The notes under the pieces were generated by a model, which saw only the letters and a list, made by a program, of their open reading frames with translations, had not been told where the DNA came from and did not search any database. A stretch of DNA of 64,000 nucleotides, taken from assembly GCF_001039355.2 (NCBI RefSeq), contig NW_019775751.1:66292-130291 (forward strand). Reading direction: 5' to 3'. This stretch comes from Lingula anatina. Lineage: Eukaryota > Brachiopoda > Lingulata > Lingulida > Lingulidae. Shown in pieces: positions 21,980-34,634 of this stretch. A program made the position numbers and the translations under genes. Every line of letters starts with the position of its first letter. The stretch's first letter is position 1.

Positions 21980-24900
21980 ATGTACACCCAGGGTTTCCTA
22001 ACAGGTGCCCTCTCTGCTGCTGCTGTGTATGCAATATACACTGTGCTGGTGGAGGGCAGTCTCTCAGGGATAAAACAATCATCTAATCATGACGCAGGTA
22101 AGGTAATTACTTGGAAATTTTCAAAAATTTGTCTTCACTGTTGCTCCTCTCTTCAGTTACTGAATATCACTCTTCCTTTTTAGTTACTGACCGAAATGCA
22201 CCTTTGAACTTGACTCACTTTTCAACCCATTTGAAAAAAAATGATTTATTTTGCCGAAATTTGATTTATAAGATATTATTATTTTGAAGAGTTATTTGCA
22301 CTCCAACATAATCCAGTCTCTCAAGTTATTAGCTTTTTGAACATTTATGCTGCAGTGACTTGAAAAACAACAAAATATTCATCTACAATGCAAATACTGT
22401 AATTCCATTTTTTAGCCATTTTAATAGTAACTGGATATCATTTCTTTTAAATTGGTGAAATTTTATTACTGCACCATAGAATTTCACAAGAATGACATCG
22501 CTAGTGGTGAAGACATCTTGAAATATGGAGTACCGAACAGAGGGCCTGCCCTGCGATATTACAGAAATCACATCCTGGCTTATGATCAGAGTAAAAGGAC
22601 TCCAGTCTGGGTGGCTGAACACCTGACCAAAGAAAAACTCCATGGTTTGTACACTTAGACTGGGTTCCCATGCCTAGATCAATCTAACAGGATTGATCCA
22701 TCTCCAAGGGGTTTCTCACTAAATTGCTTTCAGTTTAAGCGGCTTAGATGTCTGGCACGCCTACTGAAGCTGCAAAAAATGAATTACCCCCTAGCACCTT
22801 CAGTAGGCACGACAGGCATTTAATCCTCTTAAGATGATGGCAATTTAGCGAGAATCCCCTTGGAGATAAATCGATCCAAAGTTAGTACAATAGCGTGTGG
22901 GAATGGTCCCTTATTGCTTTGTATGTGTGACTAGTTTCAAAAAAAATTTTTTTAACCTACCAGTATGCCAATTTCTGTTTTAACATTATAATTGAATTCA
23001 GATTAAAATAAACATTAAAAGTCCTGCTGAGTCTGAAGGAATCAGATATTAGGTTTTAGTCGTCTTGGATATTCTCATTTTTCTCCAAACATCAGCTGTG
23101 TCTAAGATAATTCATTATGTTTTGGTATAAAATATATCTTTTTATATATTCCTGGAAACACTGAAAAAAGGAAGGAAAAAGATTGAGCATTTTAGAATGG
23201 CTACCCTTCATATGTACAAGTACACTGAAATCTGTTTAAAAAGATTTTAACTGGCGAAAATTTTGAGAAATTGGGTTCTTGAAGTACTATTATTTTGTAC
23301 CACAAGACTTAGTGTAATTCATATACATATCACTGGTATATTTATTTTTTCAGGCAATGCTGACAGAAGGAAGTCCAAGTTCCGCCCAGATCCTGCCGTG
23401 CCTTCAATGTTCAGCTCAGGGAATGGAGACTACTTGGGCAGTGGGTGGTCCAGAGGTCACATGGCACCTGCAGGGGACAATAAGTATGATCAGGTTAGTT
23501 TGACCTTATAACACTGATAACTCTTACATGGAGACAAGGATAGGGGTCCTGAAAAGGACACAAACTGTTACCGTAAATTCACAAGGAAGAGTTCAGAAAA
23601 TTATATCTTAATTATATCACCATGGGCATTGTTCCTGACTTTGTATTCTTGAACCACTATGATAATATCATATGTAAAAAGTGTGGATTTGACCCGAAAA
23701 CTCCAGGGACAGATCCAGATATATTTTCCGACAGTCTGCCAAATTATCTTTGTTGATCCATTCGTCCAATTTTGATCACCTTCTAACTGAAATATTAGAT
23801 ATTCATAAGTAAACTAGAAAAATTCTGATCGTCTTCCATCCACCCCTGAATTCTGGTAACTCTTACATGAGGACAAGAAAAGGGACCCTGAAAAGGACCT
23901 GACACTGACACCGTGAATTCACAAGGAATTTACTGAGAAAATGATATCTGAACAACATGGGGATTGTGTCTGACCTCACTACTATAATGTAGAATTTTAG
24001 GTACTTAAAAGGTGAAATATTCTAAAAAGGAAATGTACCTGTTGAATCAGGTGTTACAAATTTCTGAGTATTTACCCCAAAAAATATTCAGTATGACAGG
24101 AAACCACTTTCCGCTTTTTACCAAAAGGCTTTACATCTTTCAAGTACTCTCTGAATTATTATTATTTATAATTAATATGTGCAACTAAAGAGGAGAAATT
24201 CTGATAAGATAATAATGTACACCATGAATCAAGTAATTTTCTTACATTACAGGAAGCCATGGATGACACGTTTTACCTGACTAACATAGTACCCCAGGAT
24301 ATGGAAAACAATGCCGGTTTCTGGAACCGCTTTGAGATGTTCTGTCGAGATCTGACCAAACAATTCACAGATGTCAGGGTCATCAGTGGACCCCTTGCAC
24401 TGCCCAACCTAGAGGAGGACGGGAAGAAATATGTGAAATATGAGGTTAGTTATCATCTAGTATTATATAAAGGCATAAAATGCATGATAGGATGCATTCG
24501 CAAACAAATTTGATCTACTGACTAACAGATATGCAGATCAAATTTGGACGTCCCACTCAAAAGCTTACCAAGTTTATTCTGTATCTGTTAGGGAATTGTG
24601 CAGCAAGGTTTCAAGTGGGTGGGCCATATTTGCCCTATGCATTTGTTAGTCTGTGGATCAGCTCGTTCTGAAGGCACCCATAGATCATATTTATTATAGG
24701 AGGTTGTTAGACTATGTCCATGACTGAGTACTTTTTCTGGCAGCTGATTGAACCAGCCATTGAGAGATATACCATTATGCAGCAGAGAAAAGAAAAAAGA
24801 AATAGGAAATAATACCAACCCAAAAGAATTGAGAAAATTAGATTCTATTTACCCAATTTTTTGGGGGGCTCTTTAATTTCTAATCTTTACTGTCACAGGT

Positions 24901-24996
24901 GAGATTCACTGGTTAAGTTCATCTCCATTTGGAGTGGTTCTAAAATTGGGAACTTTGTACTCATTGGGGTTTCTCTGATGTATAATAATTTTAACA

Positions 24997-25038
<42 letters not shown>

Positions 25039-25491
25039 CATCAGGTAATTGGAGACAGCATGGTACCTGTACCCACTCATCTCTTCAAAGTCATCCTCAC
25101 AGAAAACGCAGAAACGGATCAACATTCCCAATTCTTGGGAGCATTCATAGTACCCAACGTCCCCATTTCCTCGGAACACAAGCTCCAGAAATTCCAGGTC
25201 CCTTTGGAAGACCTGGAGAGGGTTGCTGGGGTGACATTTTTCGATAAGTTGGACAAAGGTCAAGTGCAGGATTTGTGCAGTAGTGACCGCTGTCAGTTAA
25301 TTCCGCAGAAACACTTTGAGATGCATTTCATTGGAAGACGCATGGAGAATGCTAAGACTGTGGAGGAGTTGGAAAATATTTGGAATGAGATGAAAAATAA
25401 GAAATCAAAACCCACAAAAGACATTAAAAACTTGTATGAAGAGAGGAAGGAAGAATTAATGCCAGACAGAATGCGAGCTGAACTAAAATGA
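21980..25491 (+). CDS. EXOG: Mitochondrial nuclease EXOG (endo/exonuclease G-like)
   Basis: Five coding exons: 21980-22097, 22480-22644, 23354-23493, 24253-24444 and 25045-25491, giving 353 residues (human EXOG 368). The N terminus has a hydrophobic segment (residues about 5-26), the inner-membrane anchor/targeting region of the family. The DNA/RNA non-specific nuclease core follows. The catalytic motif is SRGH at 127-130, with H130 as general base, in GSGWSRGHMAPAG. Metal-site N161 and E169 lie in NNAGFWNRFE. The 3' part aligns with the EXOG-specific C-terminal helical (wing) region, which separates it from endonuclease G. The enzyme trims 5' ends of DNA in mitochondrial repair. Intron 2 carries a MITE, and intron 4 has an (ATT)n tract just before the last exon. 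Confidence 0.95.
22661..22910. mobile_element. MITE-like palindromic element, copy 2 (EXOG intron 2)
   Basis: The ends GGGTTCCCATG and GTGTGGGAATGGTCCC form imperfect inverted repeats. Inner pairs such as GCCTACTGAAG/CTTCAGTAGGC and AAATTGCTTTCAG/ATGGCAATTTAG nest inside. Same family as 6284-6511. Non-coding. Confidence 0.7.
24997..25036. repeat. (ATT)n microsatellite
   Basis: About 13 ATT units directly upstream of the EXOG exon 5 acceptor. This is variable-length DNA replacing much of the usual pyrimidine tract. Confidence 0.9.
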
Positions 25492-25622
25492 ATTATGCTT
25501 TTTTATCCCTTTTTTACCTTTATATTCATTTTATGGTCATAAAATGATCGTAAGTCATATTGATTGAATTACGAGCTGAACTTTGATGAATTATGCTTTT
25601 TTATCCCTTTTTTACCTTTATA
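25474..25622. repeat. Tandem duplication spanning the EXOG stop codon and 3' UTR
   Basis: The block from CGAGCTGAACT to TTTTTTACCTTTATA at 25474-25524 recurs 98 bp later at 25572-25622, almost unchanged. The first copy contains the stop. Confidence 0.8.
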
Positions 25623-28600
25623 GTAATTTTTTGATAATGAGACAAATTGGCTGAAAAGTTAAGCAGTGGCAAGGTATGATTTCATGCACTTTTTTTCTCA
25701 TCATCATTTTTGAGAAATTTTGTTGCTGTGATCATGAAATGTAGATTCCTCTTGTTATTCTAGTCACATGTATGGAGGCTCAGAGTCTAAGGAACTCCAA
25801 CTTCTTTATCTACATCCTATTTATATTTTTATATGCTTCATTTCTAAAAAATTATAAAAATTGAATAATCTGGCCCTATCTGCCTTTATAAAAGAAATTC
25901 ATTGAACTTTTCAAACATTGTTGAATTTTATGGTCAGGTAAGTGTTGGAGTTTTTCTAACAAATCAGTTACTACTACCAGTAAAGGTTAAGTTTTTTCAG
26001 AATGGTTCAACGTATCACCGCACTGGATAATTTTCTCTCGGAATTTTTAGAAATGCGTTTATAATCAACTTAATACATTTAGCTCAGTACATTTGACATT
26101 CAGTTATGAGTCAAAGGTATATTGTAGTAACCTTAAATCTAGGCAACATAGATATTGACAGCTGAGGTGATTGATAACGTACCTGGTGTAACACCGCAGG
26201 AAAATCTGTATAAAAGGAATTGGTCCCCAAACTAAGGTTGATAATTTAATGGCATTGTAATGTTTACAGCCTAATTAGATGTGGATCTCTTTGTACAGCT
26301 AATGTGATGAGTTTGTGGTCTGCAATAAATCACAGAGAGAGCGGATCGAGAAGAAAAGTTTACTGAGAATATTTCGTTTTTAAAACTGGACCAGAATAAG
26401 TCTGAAAATAATTTCATCAGTTGTGTTATGCTTGACGATGGTAGTGGTGTTTGTTGTACTTGTTACGCGAGGTAGAAATTACAAGACTTTCTGTTCTTTC
26501 TTACTCTTGATTTACTGGTAGACAAGAAACTGACTCTGAGTCATGCCAGTGACACACACATTTGGAAAAAATATTTGCATTAATATTTTATATTGCTTTT
26601 AAACTACTGTTGATTTCTTTTCTTATGGGTTGGTGATATGCCGTAAAGTCCTGGACAGAAAGAAATCATATGAGACTCAGTGCTACAAAAACAACATCTA
26701 TGACAGTAAAAGTTAACTTGATTTGTGCCTGAATTTTAATCACCGTTGATATTAGAGGGAGTTGTGTCAGCGAAATTTGTGGTGTTGTCATCAAAAAAAG
26801 ACCTAAAATGGTCTGCACATGTTGAATATATCTATAAAAAGCACGCATACGGTTGCGTTATTTGCGCCAACTTGAACGTGCAAAACTGCCCTTGTCAGAT
26901 CTTGTTCATGTGGATCAGTTTAATTCGCTGTGCTGTTAATATGCATGTCCTGTGTGGTACCCCCGGGTAAACTAGTGAGACGTGCAATATAACAGAAACT
27001 ATTTATTCGAGGGCACTCAGAATTACATGTATATTTATTAGAATTAAATTCTGTTTTATCTTCTGTTGATGCCCTGGTAAAAGCACGCCTTGTCACTTTA
27101 GAAAACCGAGGCATAGAACTATGAAAACCTTTCATCGAGAAAATAAAAGAACGACAAGGACAAGCTAAGTTACCCCTTAATATCCAGAACATACAGAAAG
27201 TTAAGACACAACCAATCTAACTTCAATGTACCTTAATTCAAAACTGAACGTTTCCGAAACACTTTTATACCTTTTCCTCTATCTTACTTTCGGAGGTCAG
27301 TGTTTTATGTGGAACTCAATTTGGTGTTAACGTAAATCCTTCATTTTATGTAAATATTTAATTTTATGATTTTTATTCGAGCTTGTCTGTACAACTTCGA
27401 CCTTTTGTTGCAATGTTTCAAATAAACTTATTATTATCATACTTATTACTAAAGCAGCAAGAATAGTGGGGCAAATGTTATGCAAGATAAGTGAGCCACT
27501 GTTTTATTTTATTTTATTTGAAGTGGCCCATGTCGTTAAATTAGCGTAATCATAGCAATTATTCCATCGACTACCGACGGACATATTTATCAAACAAACT
27601 CCTTTTGCACTTTTTTCATTTTTGACAGAAGCAGGTAATCATAGAATGGTTGACAGCCGTTGTTGTGACGGGGGCGTCTCTTGTTGTCATCTGTCGCGTG
27701 CCTCTCCCTTTCTAACCCCAATGGAAGGAATTGCCCATTGATGGATTCGTGTTGTTTTGGTAGACCATCTATTTGTTGCTCTTGGTAATGCGAGGCGTTG
27801 TGGCCGCCTTCTGGTATTACTTAAATCAAATTTACTTTTTGTTTTTTTCCCGACGCCCTCCCTCCCTCCCTCTCTCTCTCTCTCTCTCTCAGTAAGCAAT
27901 GAATATTACTGCTACTATCACTCGTTGACAATACAATATTTGTATTCCCTCTCTCTAAATTCATTTATTTTCACTTGCATACCCACTCTCCTTTTGGTAC
28001 CCATATGGGTTTCCTTGGATGTTTTTGTCCTTTTAACTTTATATTTTGACATCTTCATTTATATCCAATCAAATATCAATTCAAAGCCAAGCTTAACATA
28101 CGAGGCCCACGTGCATATTAGTCTAAGTAGCCTAACAATGGAACGGTAAATTATTGACGACCCTGTACTCAATAATGTGACGGCTAATTTCCACCTGAAG
28201 GGAGTGCCCACGAAACCCCGTTAGCGCAATAAATAGAAACAATGCAACAGAGAAAAATCAATCTCTGAATCAAAAGCAGAAGCAATTTAGTACGATTATT
28301 GGTCGTGTCTTCGACTTCGGTAACGCTTTCGCATGGGCCCAAGTGGGATTCTATGGTTTTCCGAAGTGAATTTTAATGGGGGATTTTAGCTGGTCTCTAT
28401 AACATTACTGAGAAGAATTTTCTTCATCATTGTCCACTACCAAATAGTCGATTCTCTGTTGGTATCTATGTTCTCGATGGGGAGAAGTTGACAAAAAATA
28501 ATGAAATGAATAAAACCGGGCGGTATAAATAAATAAATGGTCACAATTTTCCGGACAACGAGTTAGAAGAAACCATGCATTCAGGCCTCCCTACCTGATG

Positions 28601-30500
28601 TCAGTAACTCTGTTCATAGAAAGATTCTGCTGTCCGCCTTCTTGAAGATTCAGCGTCCAACAAGGGTGTGGCAAGTTGAATAAGCTCAATACTCGTCGAT
28701 TCTTTTCAGGAGAAAAAAATGTGCGGGCGTACTTAGATTGCGTTATTTTCCATGCAGCTGTGCAATTTCTTTTGCCCGTGGTTACTATTTTAACCATTAC
28801 TTTGCAAGATAATGTTTTTGTAAGCAATTTTAACTGTGTTTTTTCATCAACGCGTTTCATGCGGAGGTGACGTCCACACGGTTCATCTTAACCCTAGAAA
28901 GTTTTAAACCTTACCCACCTAGGATATATAGTAGGCCTTACCCCTATCAATGGTAAAACCTGCACGTTTGCGAGCCAGAATCATCAATATAATAACTTTC
29001 ATAGCAGATTGAATGATGCGAATTTACAGACAGCTTCAAGAGTCATCAGATCCCTACCCCTATGTCAGTGCAATGAGCCGTGGTGTTTTTGCACTTTGGT
29101 ATTTCACGTTGCTACCTGCTGAGCCTGAATGGTTCAAACTGACATTGACTCACTGTCTGTTTGACATCATCATCATCATCGAATTGATGTTTTCCTGTAA
29201 ATTGTTTGCGGCATTCGTGATTCTGTTATCCGTGATTCCATATACAAAAATAGGCCTACACTTTCATTTCTTTTACGCTTGAAAGTTTAAAAAATGAGCA
29301 AATTCCTCTAGACCAGTGATTTTTTTTTTATTTTCTTTTTTCTTTTTAGACAAGATGAAAGAAAAAGCCTTGGAATGATTTCGAGTTCCACAGCAATAAG
29401 ATCCGTTTTAGATGTCAACATTTGGCCTACAGGTGTCCGCTATCCTTAAATGTATTTTAGTTTGGTGTGGGCCTGTTACCTGACACCCAAAGTATGTTAT
29501 TGTTTGTATAGGCCTACGACATACACGACTACTTGTTAGTATTTCTACTTTGTGTATTTATAATTTTTAGCGAAACATTTTTATCTCCGCGAGAATTTGG
29601 AATAATAAGCAAACATATGCAAACATTTTTGGTATGTACATGTATACCAACCAAAAATCTGTCACATTTTATTGTTAAATCTAATTGGACAAGGGAAGGA
29701 ACAAAAATTCCGAAACACTGCCCTTGGATGTGATTTGTAAAGGGACCTACAAAAGTTCTCTCTAATTCACGTTTAATTCTCTTTACATCTTTTTAAGTGT
29801 ACTCGAGACGCAATTCCTTCTGGTACAGATAAATACTTCCGTGGAATACCTATTTAAAATTCGCTTTCAGTGGTTATAGAAACGGGCTTTAAACCGATCG
29901 AAGCGTAGGCATGAACGCTTTTTGACGCCATTTTATTGTGGGAAGGTACTACGCATGGGGGCACGTTCACTATGCACAGCTTTGATCCTCCCTGACTCGA
30001 TCCGAATGACGTAAGGCTTTACTTTTTTTTTTTTTTTTTTTTTTTGCAATAAAACTGCTAGGCGTATGGTATTTTGTTCAAAATAGTTACTTTAAACTGA
30101 TAGAACGTGGGTTGTCAAGTCACTCGTTACTGGGAATTTTCGAACTAAGAACAGCGTCATTAAGATCGCAACAATAGCGATTTTATTATTCAATCGTGAA
30201 CTTGCCCGCGGCAAAAAATGGAGGCTTTCTCCAGCTAATTGATTCCATTAAAAGAGACGTGATTAGTTATAAGTGACTGAACAAATTGTCATTTTCTGGC
30301 GCAGATATATGTCAATATAAACAGAAGTCGACAAAGTCCCTTTGATATGCATATTTGAACAATTAAGAGATTAAAACACCGTCTGAAATCGGAAGTGATA
30401 AATGGAGAACCACATCCCACTTTGTCACATACACGCCGTAATTCCATCGCGGTAATTGACCCACCCCTTATCTATGTACGTCGTCGATCTTTCCAGTCAT
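25623..30500. other. Gene-poor intergenic DNA
   Basis: I see no supportable gene on either strand. AATAAA hexamers at 26324 and near 27421 may serve EXOG. A pyrimidine tract of CCCT and CT units lies at 27857-27891, and a poly(T) run lies near 30025-30045. TGACGTAA at 30007-30014 is a CRE-like site about 520 bp before the next TATA box. Confidence 0.45.
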
Positions 30501-30531
30501 TCTCTGATCTCGTTCGCCCTCTGACTAAAGC

Positions 30532-30681
30532 TATAAGAAGACCCAGGTGAAAAGGAGAGCTCATAGCCAAAAAGGATATTAACTTAGTTTGGAGGCTGAA
30601 GGAGAAAGTCCGTTGAGCTGTAGCATTATCTTGTCTTGTGTGGAGATTTTTTGAATATTTCCGTTACTACAAAAGGACAAT
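30532..30681 (+). promoter_or_regulatory. Promoter and 5' UTR of the first Cys-loop peptide gene
   Basis: TATAAGA at 30532-30538 is a TATA box. The expected start site is near 30563, leaving about 120 nt of 5' UTR with no upstream ATG until the start at 30682. Confidence 0.5.
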
Positions 30682-31437
30682 ATGGAGCCGTTGAAGAGAG
30701 ACTTGATTTCACTCAGAGTGGTATTCGTGTTGGGAGTACTTCTAGCAGTTACAGGTGAGATAATTTTTTAAAAATTCGTAGACTTTTTAAAAATAAATAT
30801 TATTTTCTAGTGATTTTACATTAGGATGATCATTATTTTGCCCTAATGCTAGATGACGATTTACTACGCTATCCTCTTCCTTTTTCATACAAAACCAATT
30901 GACTTTAAATCTGATTTAATATGAAAAAAAAGCATGATTTTCGGTTCTGATTTTTCATTATGAGTGAGATTTTGTTAAACAATTCAATATGCACGATGAA
31001 GTTATTTTTTCCTTGTTTATTTGTTTCTTTTAAATCATTATTAATGATAATATTATTATAACGGGGTTTTCTTACTTCGCTTAATAAAATAAATCAACAA
31101 GTCATTTGTTCTCTCTGAGTCTCATGCATTGATCGTTTATACATGCATTTATTAAATATATTCAATATATATTTAATAAATGCACATATGAATGATCAAT
31201 ACATCCACACAACAGAAAGTATGGCCAGAAGATAATACATTTCAAACAATTCGTCAGAAACATCTTTTCCTTGTATCTGAGATATAGCTTTTTGATTATC
31301 TGTTAAAATTCGAACTCATCTGTCTGTGACCTTAATAAAAGTTTACAAAAATCAAATTTAGAACTAATTTACTATACATTATTGTTAGATTCCATCTATT
31401 TGTTATCCATCATTTTTTTAGTTTATTCAATCATACC

Positions 31438-31519
<82 letters not shown>

Positions 31520-32428
31520 TTATATTCTTAAACACGAAACCCGCTATTTGTCTTGCAATATGAAGAGCGGTCGTACGTGTTTAGCGAACATTTCGAATTA
31601 TATTGGCATATTTTAGAGTATTAGACGGCCTATGCGTCTGAAAAGTACACGAAACCTTTTTAAATGTATATTCGCATCTGCTACCCCCCCCCCCAAAAAA
31701 AAAAAATTGATAGAGAGAGCTTTAATGAAAGTTTTAAGTAGACATGGCCATCAAAATTTTACCTCTCTCAGCCGTCGCCCTAATTCAAATGCCCTCTTAT
31801 AATAAAATATAGAATATACAGTTGAACGACACTGCCAATGTGAGCCCCAGTAGAGATTTCTTGGCTGTGGAAATCGTACAATGTCTCAATAACATTTAAG
31901 TCATCCCGGTAATGGGGAAAATTAGATTTATTATAGATTAGACGTACTCCGGAGACACTTAATTATACGGTTGACTCCCAGTGAGTTTTTTTATTAGAAT
32001 AGAACTGTGCTTGGTGCTCTCTTTTGACTGCCATACAAGATATACAGTCTTAACCGCTTTCCTACGCTTGTTTTATTCATTTATTTATTTATTTTTTATT
32101 TTTTTTTTAAATTTCAAAACGGTGAATCGGAAAACAACATTAGGTAATAAGATTTAAGGAATCTCAAAAAAGCATTCGCTGTGCATACGATATGCATATG
32201 AAAGCGGATATTTCTATAACATCATCAAAATGATGCTAATAATAATTTACAGGTATGTCTCGGAAAATGCAGCAAAGATGTATCAACGTATATGAAAAAT
32301 TCCTTTTTGAATATTCTTTTCTCGATTTTGCATATACCCTTTTTGATATTATTGCATTTGGATATTTTTGGTTTTTAATTTTAGAATATGACATAAGAAT
32401 TTGAATATGAAAAAGTAATTTGCAAAAA

Positions 32429-32459
<31 letters not shown>

Positions 32460-33779
32460 CGCACTAAGACAGAAATATAAAGGAAAGAAAAAGTTAGGCC
32501 ACTTGTAACAACAGTGCCCGATATAATATGTTTGCAGGGAAATATACCAACGAAAATTTATAATTCAGCTCACATCAAATTATTCCATCCCCTTCTCCTG
32601 TATTCTAATAGGGCCTGAAGAAATGAACACTACCATATTAATCTTAAAAATCACAAAAACAGGTAAAGTGTTCAAAAAATTATATCCAATAAGCCTTCAT
32701 ATCAAATTTATATTAAAAAAGAAGTCAGAGTTTTGGGAGGTCTTAGCTTTTATTAGATTGCCATCAGGCAAGGTTGGCATGAGTCCTCTGACAGATAGGA
32801 TGGCAAGTTTTAGCATTGCAGAATTCGTACCATATTTCAGTAGAACTCTGGGGTCGCTATGGTGCACATTTGACCACATATCTCCTTCTAAATGAACCTA
32901 ACGCAGCCGACTCAGCATTTAATAATCGGAATCCCCAATGAGTCTTTATGGCGGGGAGTAAATCGACAAATCTGGTTCGTTAGCACAGATTTCCCTCGAG
33001 AGACACTCCATAGGCCTGCCATGCCATCTGCTGCCGAGTCACTGACGTGGATAATTTGAAATTAAACTACCCATACAGTGTCAATCGTTTAGAACTCGAG
33101 CATGCTCTTCCGGCAGGCGTCTGTAAGTTTAACTTGCACTTTGCCAAAGAGGAAGATATTAACACGTCAGCGCCTTTAGGACAACATTCGAGAAACTCGG
33201 CTAATGCGAGTATAATAAACATATCCCCCTGAGATAAAAGGGGTGAAATGAATGGAAACGATAGAAGGGGAGTGACAACACTGAGCTAAAAGAAAGTGAA
33301 CATTTTCTGATCGTGTGTAAATTGCTATGGGGTGGGAGTTTAAGAAAGGGAAGTTTTATTTATTTATTTATTTATCTTTTAAGTTTCTTTAACTTGGCCT
33401 AATGTGCATCCTCTGATTGTTTCTATTACAGCAAGCAGTAAAAAACGCCTTTTTTTCGGTAAAAGTCACGTTATTCTCTGAACAACATGAACTACATAAA
33501 ACTATGTAAATAATGTCTTTTTTATTTGCAGCGTGGGCCTCCAGTTTACCATTGTCTGAATACAGCGAGGGGCAAGGTCCAGTGGACAACAGCGACATCT
33601 ATGTATCGTTACCAGGGAATTACCGCGACAATGATGTGCCACGTGTGCGGGACATTCTGCCGCCTTTTGTTTTGGCTCGTTTGAACCAGAGGAGACCTAG
33701 TAATGCTGGTGGCTTTGCAGAGTACTTGAGGAAAAGAAAGTGTCAGCCTGAATTCTTCTCTGGGACGAGCAGATGTTAA
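30682..33779 (+). CDS. Small secreted peptide precursor A with C-terminal Cys loop
   Basis: Two coding exons, 30682-30754 and 33532-33779 (phase-1 intron), encode 106 residues. Residues 1-27 are a signal peptide (basic start, then VVFVLGVLLAVTAWA). An acidic propeptide carries ILPPFVLARLNQ. A KRK basic site then precedes the last 12 residues, CQPEFFSGTSRC, just before the stop. Processing would release a 12-residue peptide closed by one disulfide with ten residues between the Cys. This layout (Cys loop after a basic site at the extreme C terminus) resembles somatostatin-type precursors, but the FWKT core is absent, so homology is not shown. Gene B downstream shares the layout and motifs. An AATAAA lies at 34210-34215. 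The function is unknown; hormone or antimicrobial peptide are both possible. Confidence 0.8.
31128..31200. repeat. 73-bp near-perfect palindrome in precursor A intron
   Basis: Arms run from ATTGATC (31128) to GATCAAT (31200). The inner 18 bp of each arm (31144-31161 and 31167-31184) are exact reverse complements around a five-base loop. Either a tiny MITE or a cruciform-prone AT palindrome. Confidence 0.8.
31441..31517. repeat. (TA)n microsatellite
   Basis: About 38 uninterrupted TA units in the intron of precursor A. Confidence 0.95.
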
Positions 33780-34528
33780 GTTAGTAAATATCGTTTTTTA
33801 AAAAATGACTTTTCGAAGATGTCGCAGCTTTTGCAACGGCGATACCACATGGCCAATTTTGCCTTCTGTTTCTTGAAACATGCCTTATAAATATACAATG
33901 ATGCCACCTACATTCAGAACTGCACGACTGGTCCAGAAAGGACACTAGTGGTGTTGCCATTTTGCTATGTTCTTGCAAACAGCATATAGAGCATCCCAGA
34001 AGTACAGATGTGAACTTGCCTTTGCTGTATTTCATTTTCTGTATTTGCATTCTGTGTTTGTATTTTGATTATTTGTTTCGGACGCAAAAACATACGAAGA
34101 TGTACATAACATTAAAAGGCGAGATATTTCAGTACTGCGGGCTTGACTAACCATGAGACAAGAAGCTCTGACATCTAAGCCAACAAATGGAAACTGCTTC
34201 CCAGACAAGAATAAAAAAGAAAAAAAAACAAGGTTGATATAATTTAAAAATTACTTACAGTTGTCTTTGAAAGTAAAATATTAGATTTATAGCATTGTGC
34301 TATCTTAAGTCACATTAAATGCACGCACGCTGACAATGATTTTTACTGCATGATTTAGAGTCTCTACAGGACTGTCAGTGTGGATAATTATTGTAATTTG
34401 GTAACCAAACACACGATAGCCCTTTTAACCAGCTCTTTTGAGCTATACTGCATCTCAAGGTCTTTTTAAACAAATTTTATCTGTGTTGGATTTTATATCC
34501 GTAGGTATCTAGAGTTCACTCCGTATCG
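32374..34528. repeat. 2.2 kb near-identical segment, copy 1 (contains exon 2 of precursor A)
   Basis: It matches 34530-36750 in the same orientation, including a (CA)n tract at 32429-32464, the intron end, exon 2, 3' UTR and poly(A) signal. Differences are a few percent plus one indel of about 50 bp. The junction is a single N at 34529, which suggests a scaffold join of two haplotypes. Confidence 0.85.
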
Positions 34529-34529
34529 N
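34529..34529. other. Single-N join
   Basis: An isolated N exactly between the two copies of the 2.2 kb segment. Confidence 0.95.
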
Positions 34530-34587
34530 GATTTTGAATTTTAGAATATGACATAAGAATTTGAATATGAAATAGTAATTTGCAAAA

Positions 34588-34634
<47 letters not shown>

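Noticed and set aside
27757-28149. 130-codon open frame
   Set aside because: Composed largely of a CT microsatellite and hydrophobic low-complexity codons; no coding signs.
33047-33232. Open frame repeated at 35264-35449
   Set aside because: Repeated only because the whole 2.2 kb segment is duplicated. It lies in the intron before exon 2 of precursor A and carries no coding signal.
30682-33779. Calling precursor A somatostatin or allatostatin C
   Set aside because: The Cys spacing (10) and C-terminal position agree, but the FWKT core is absent and nothing else aligns.
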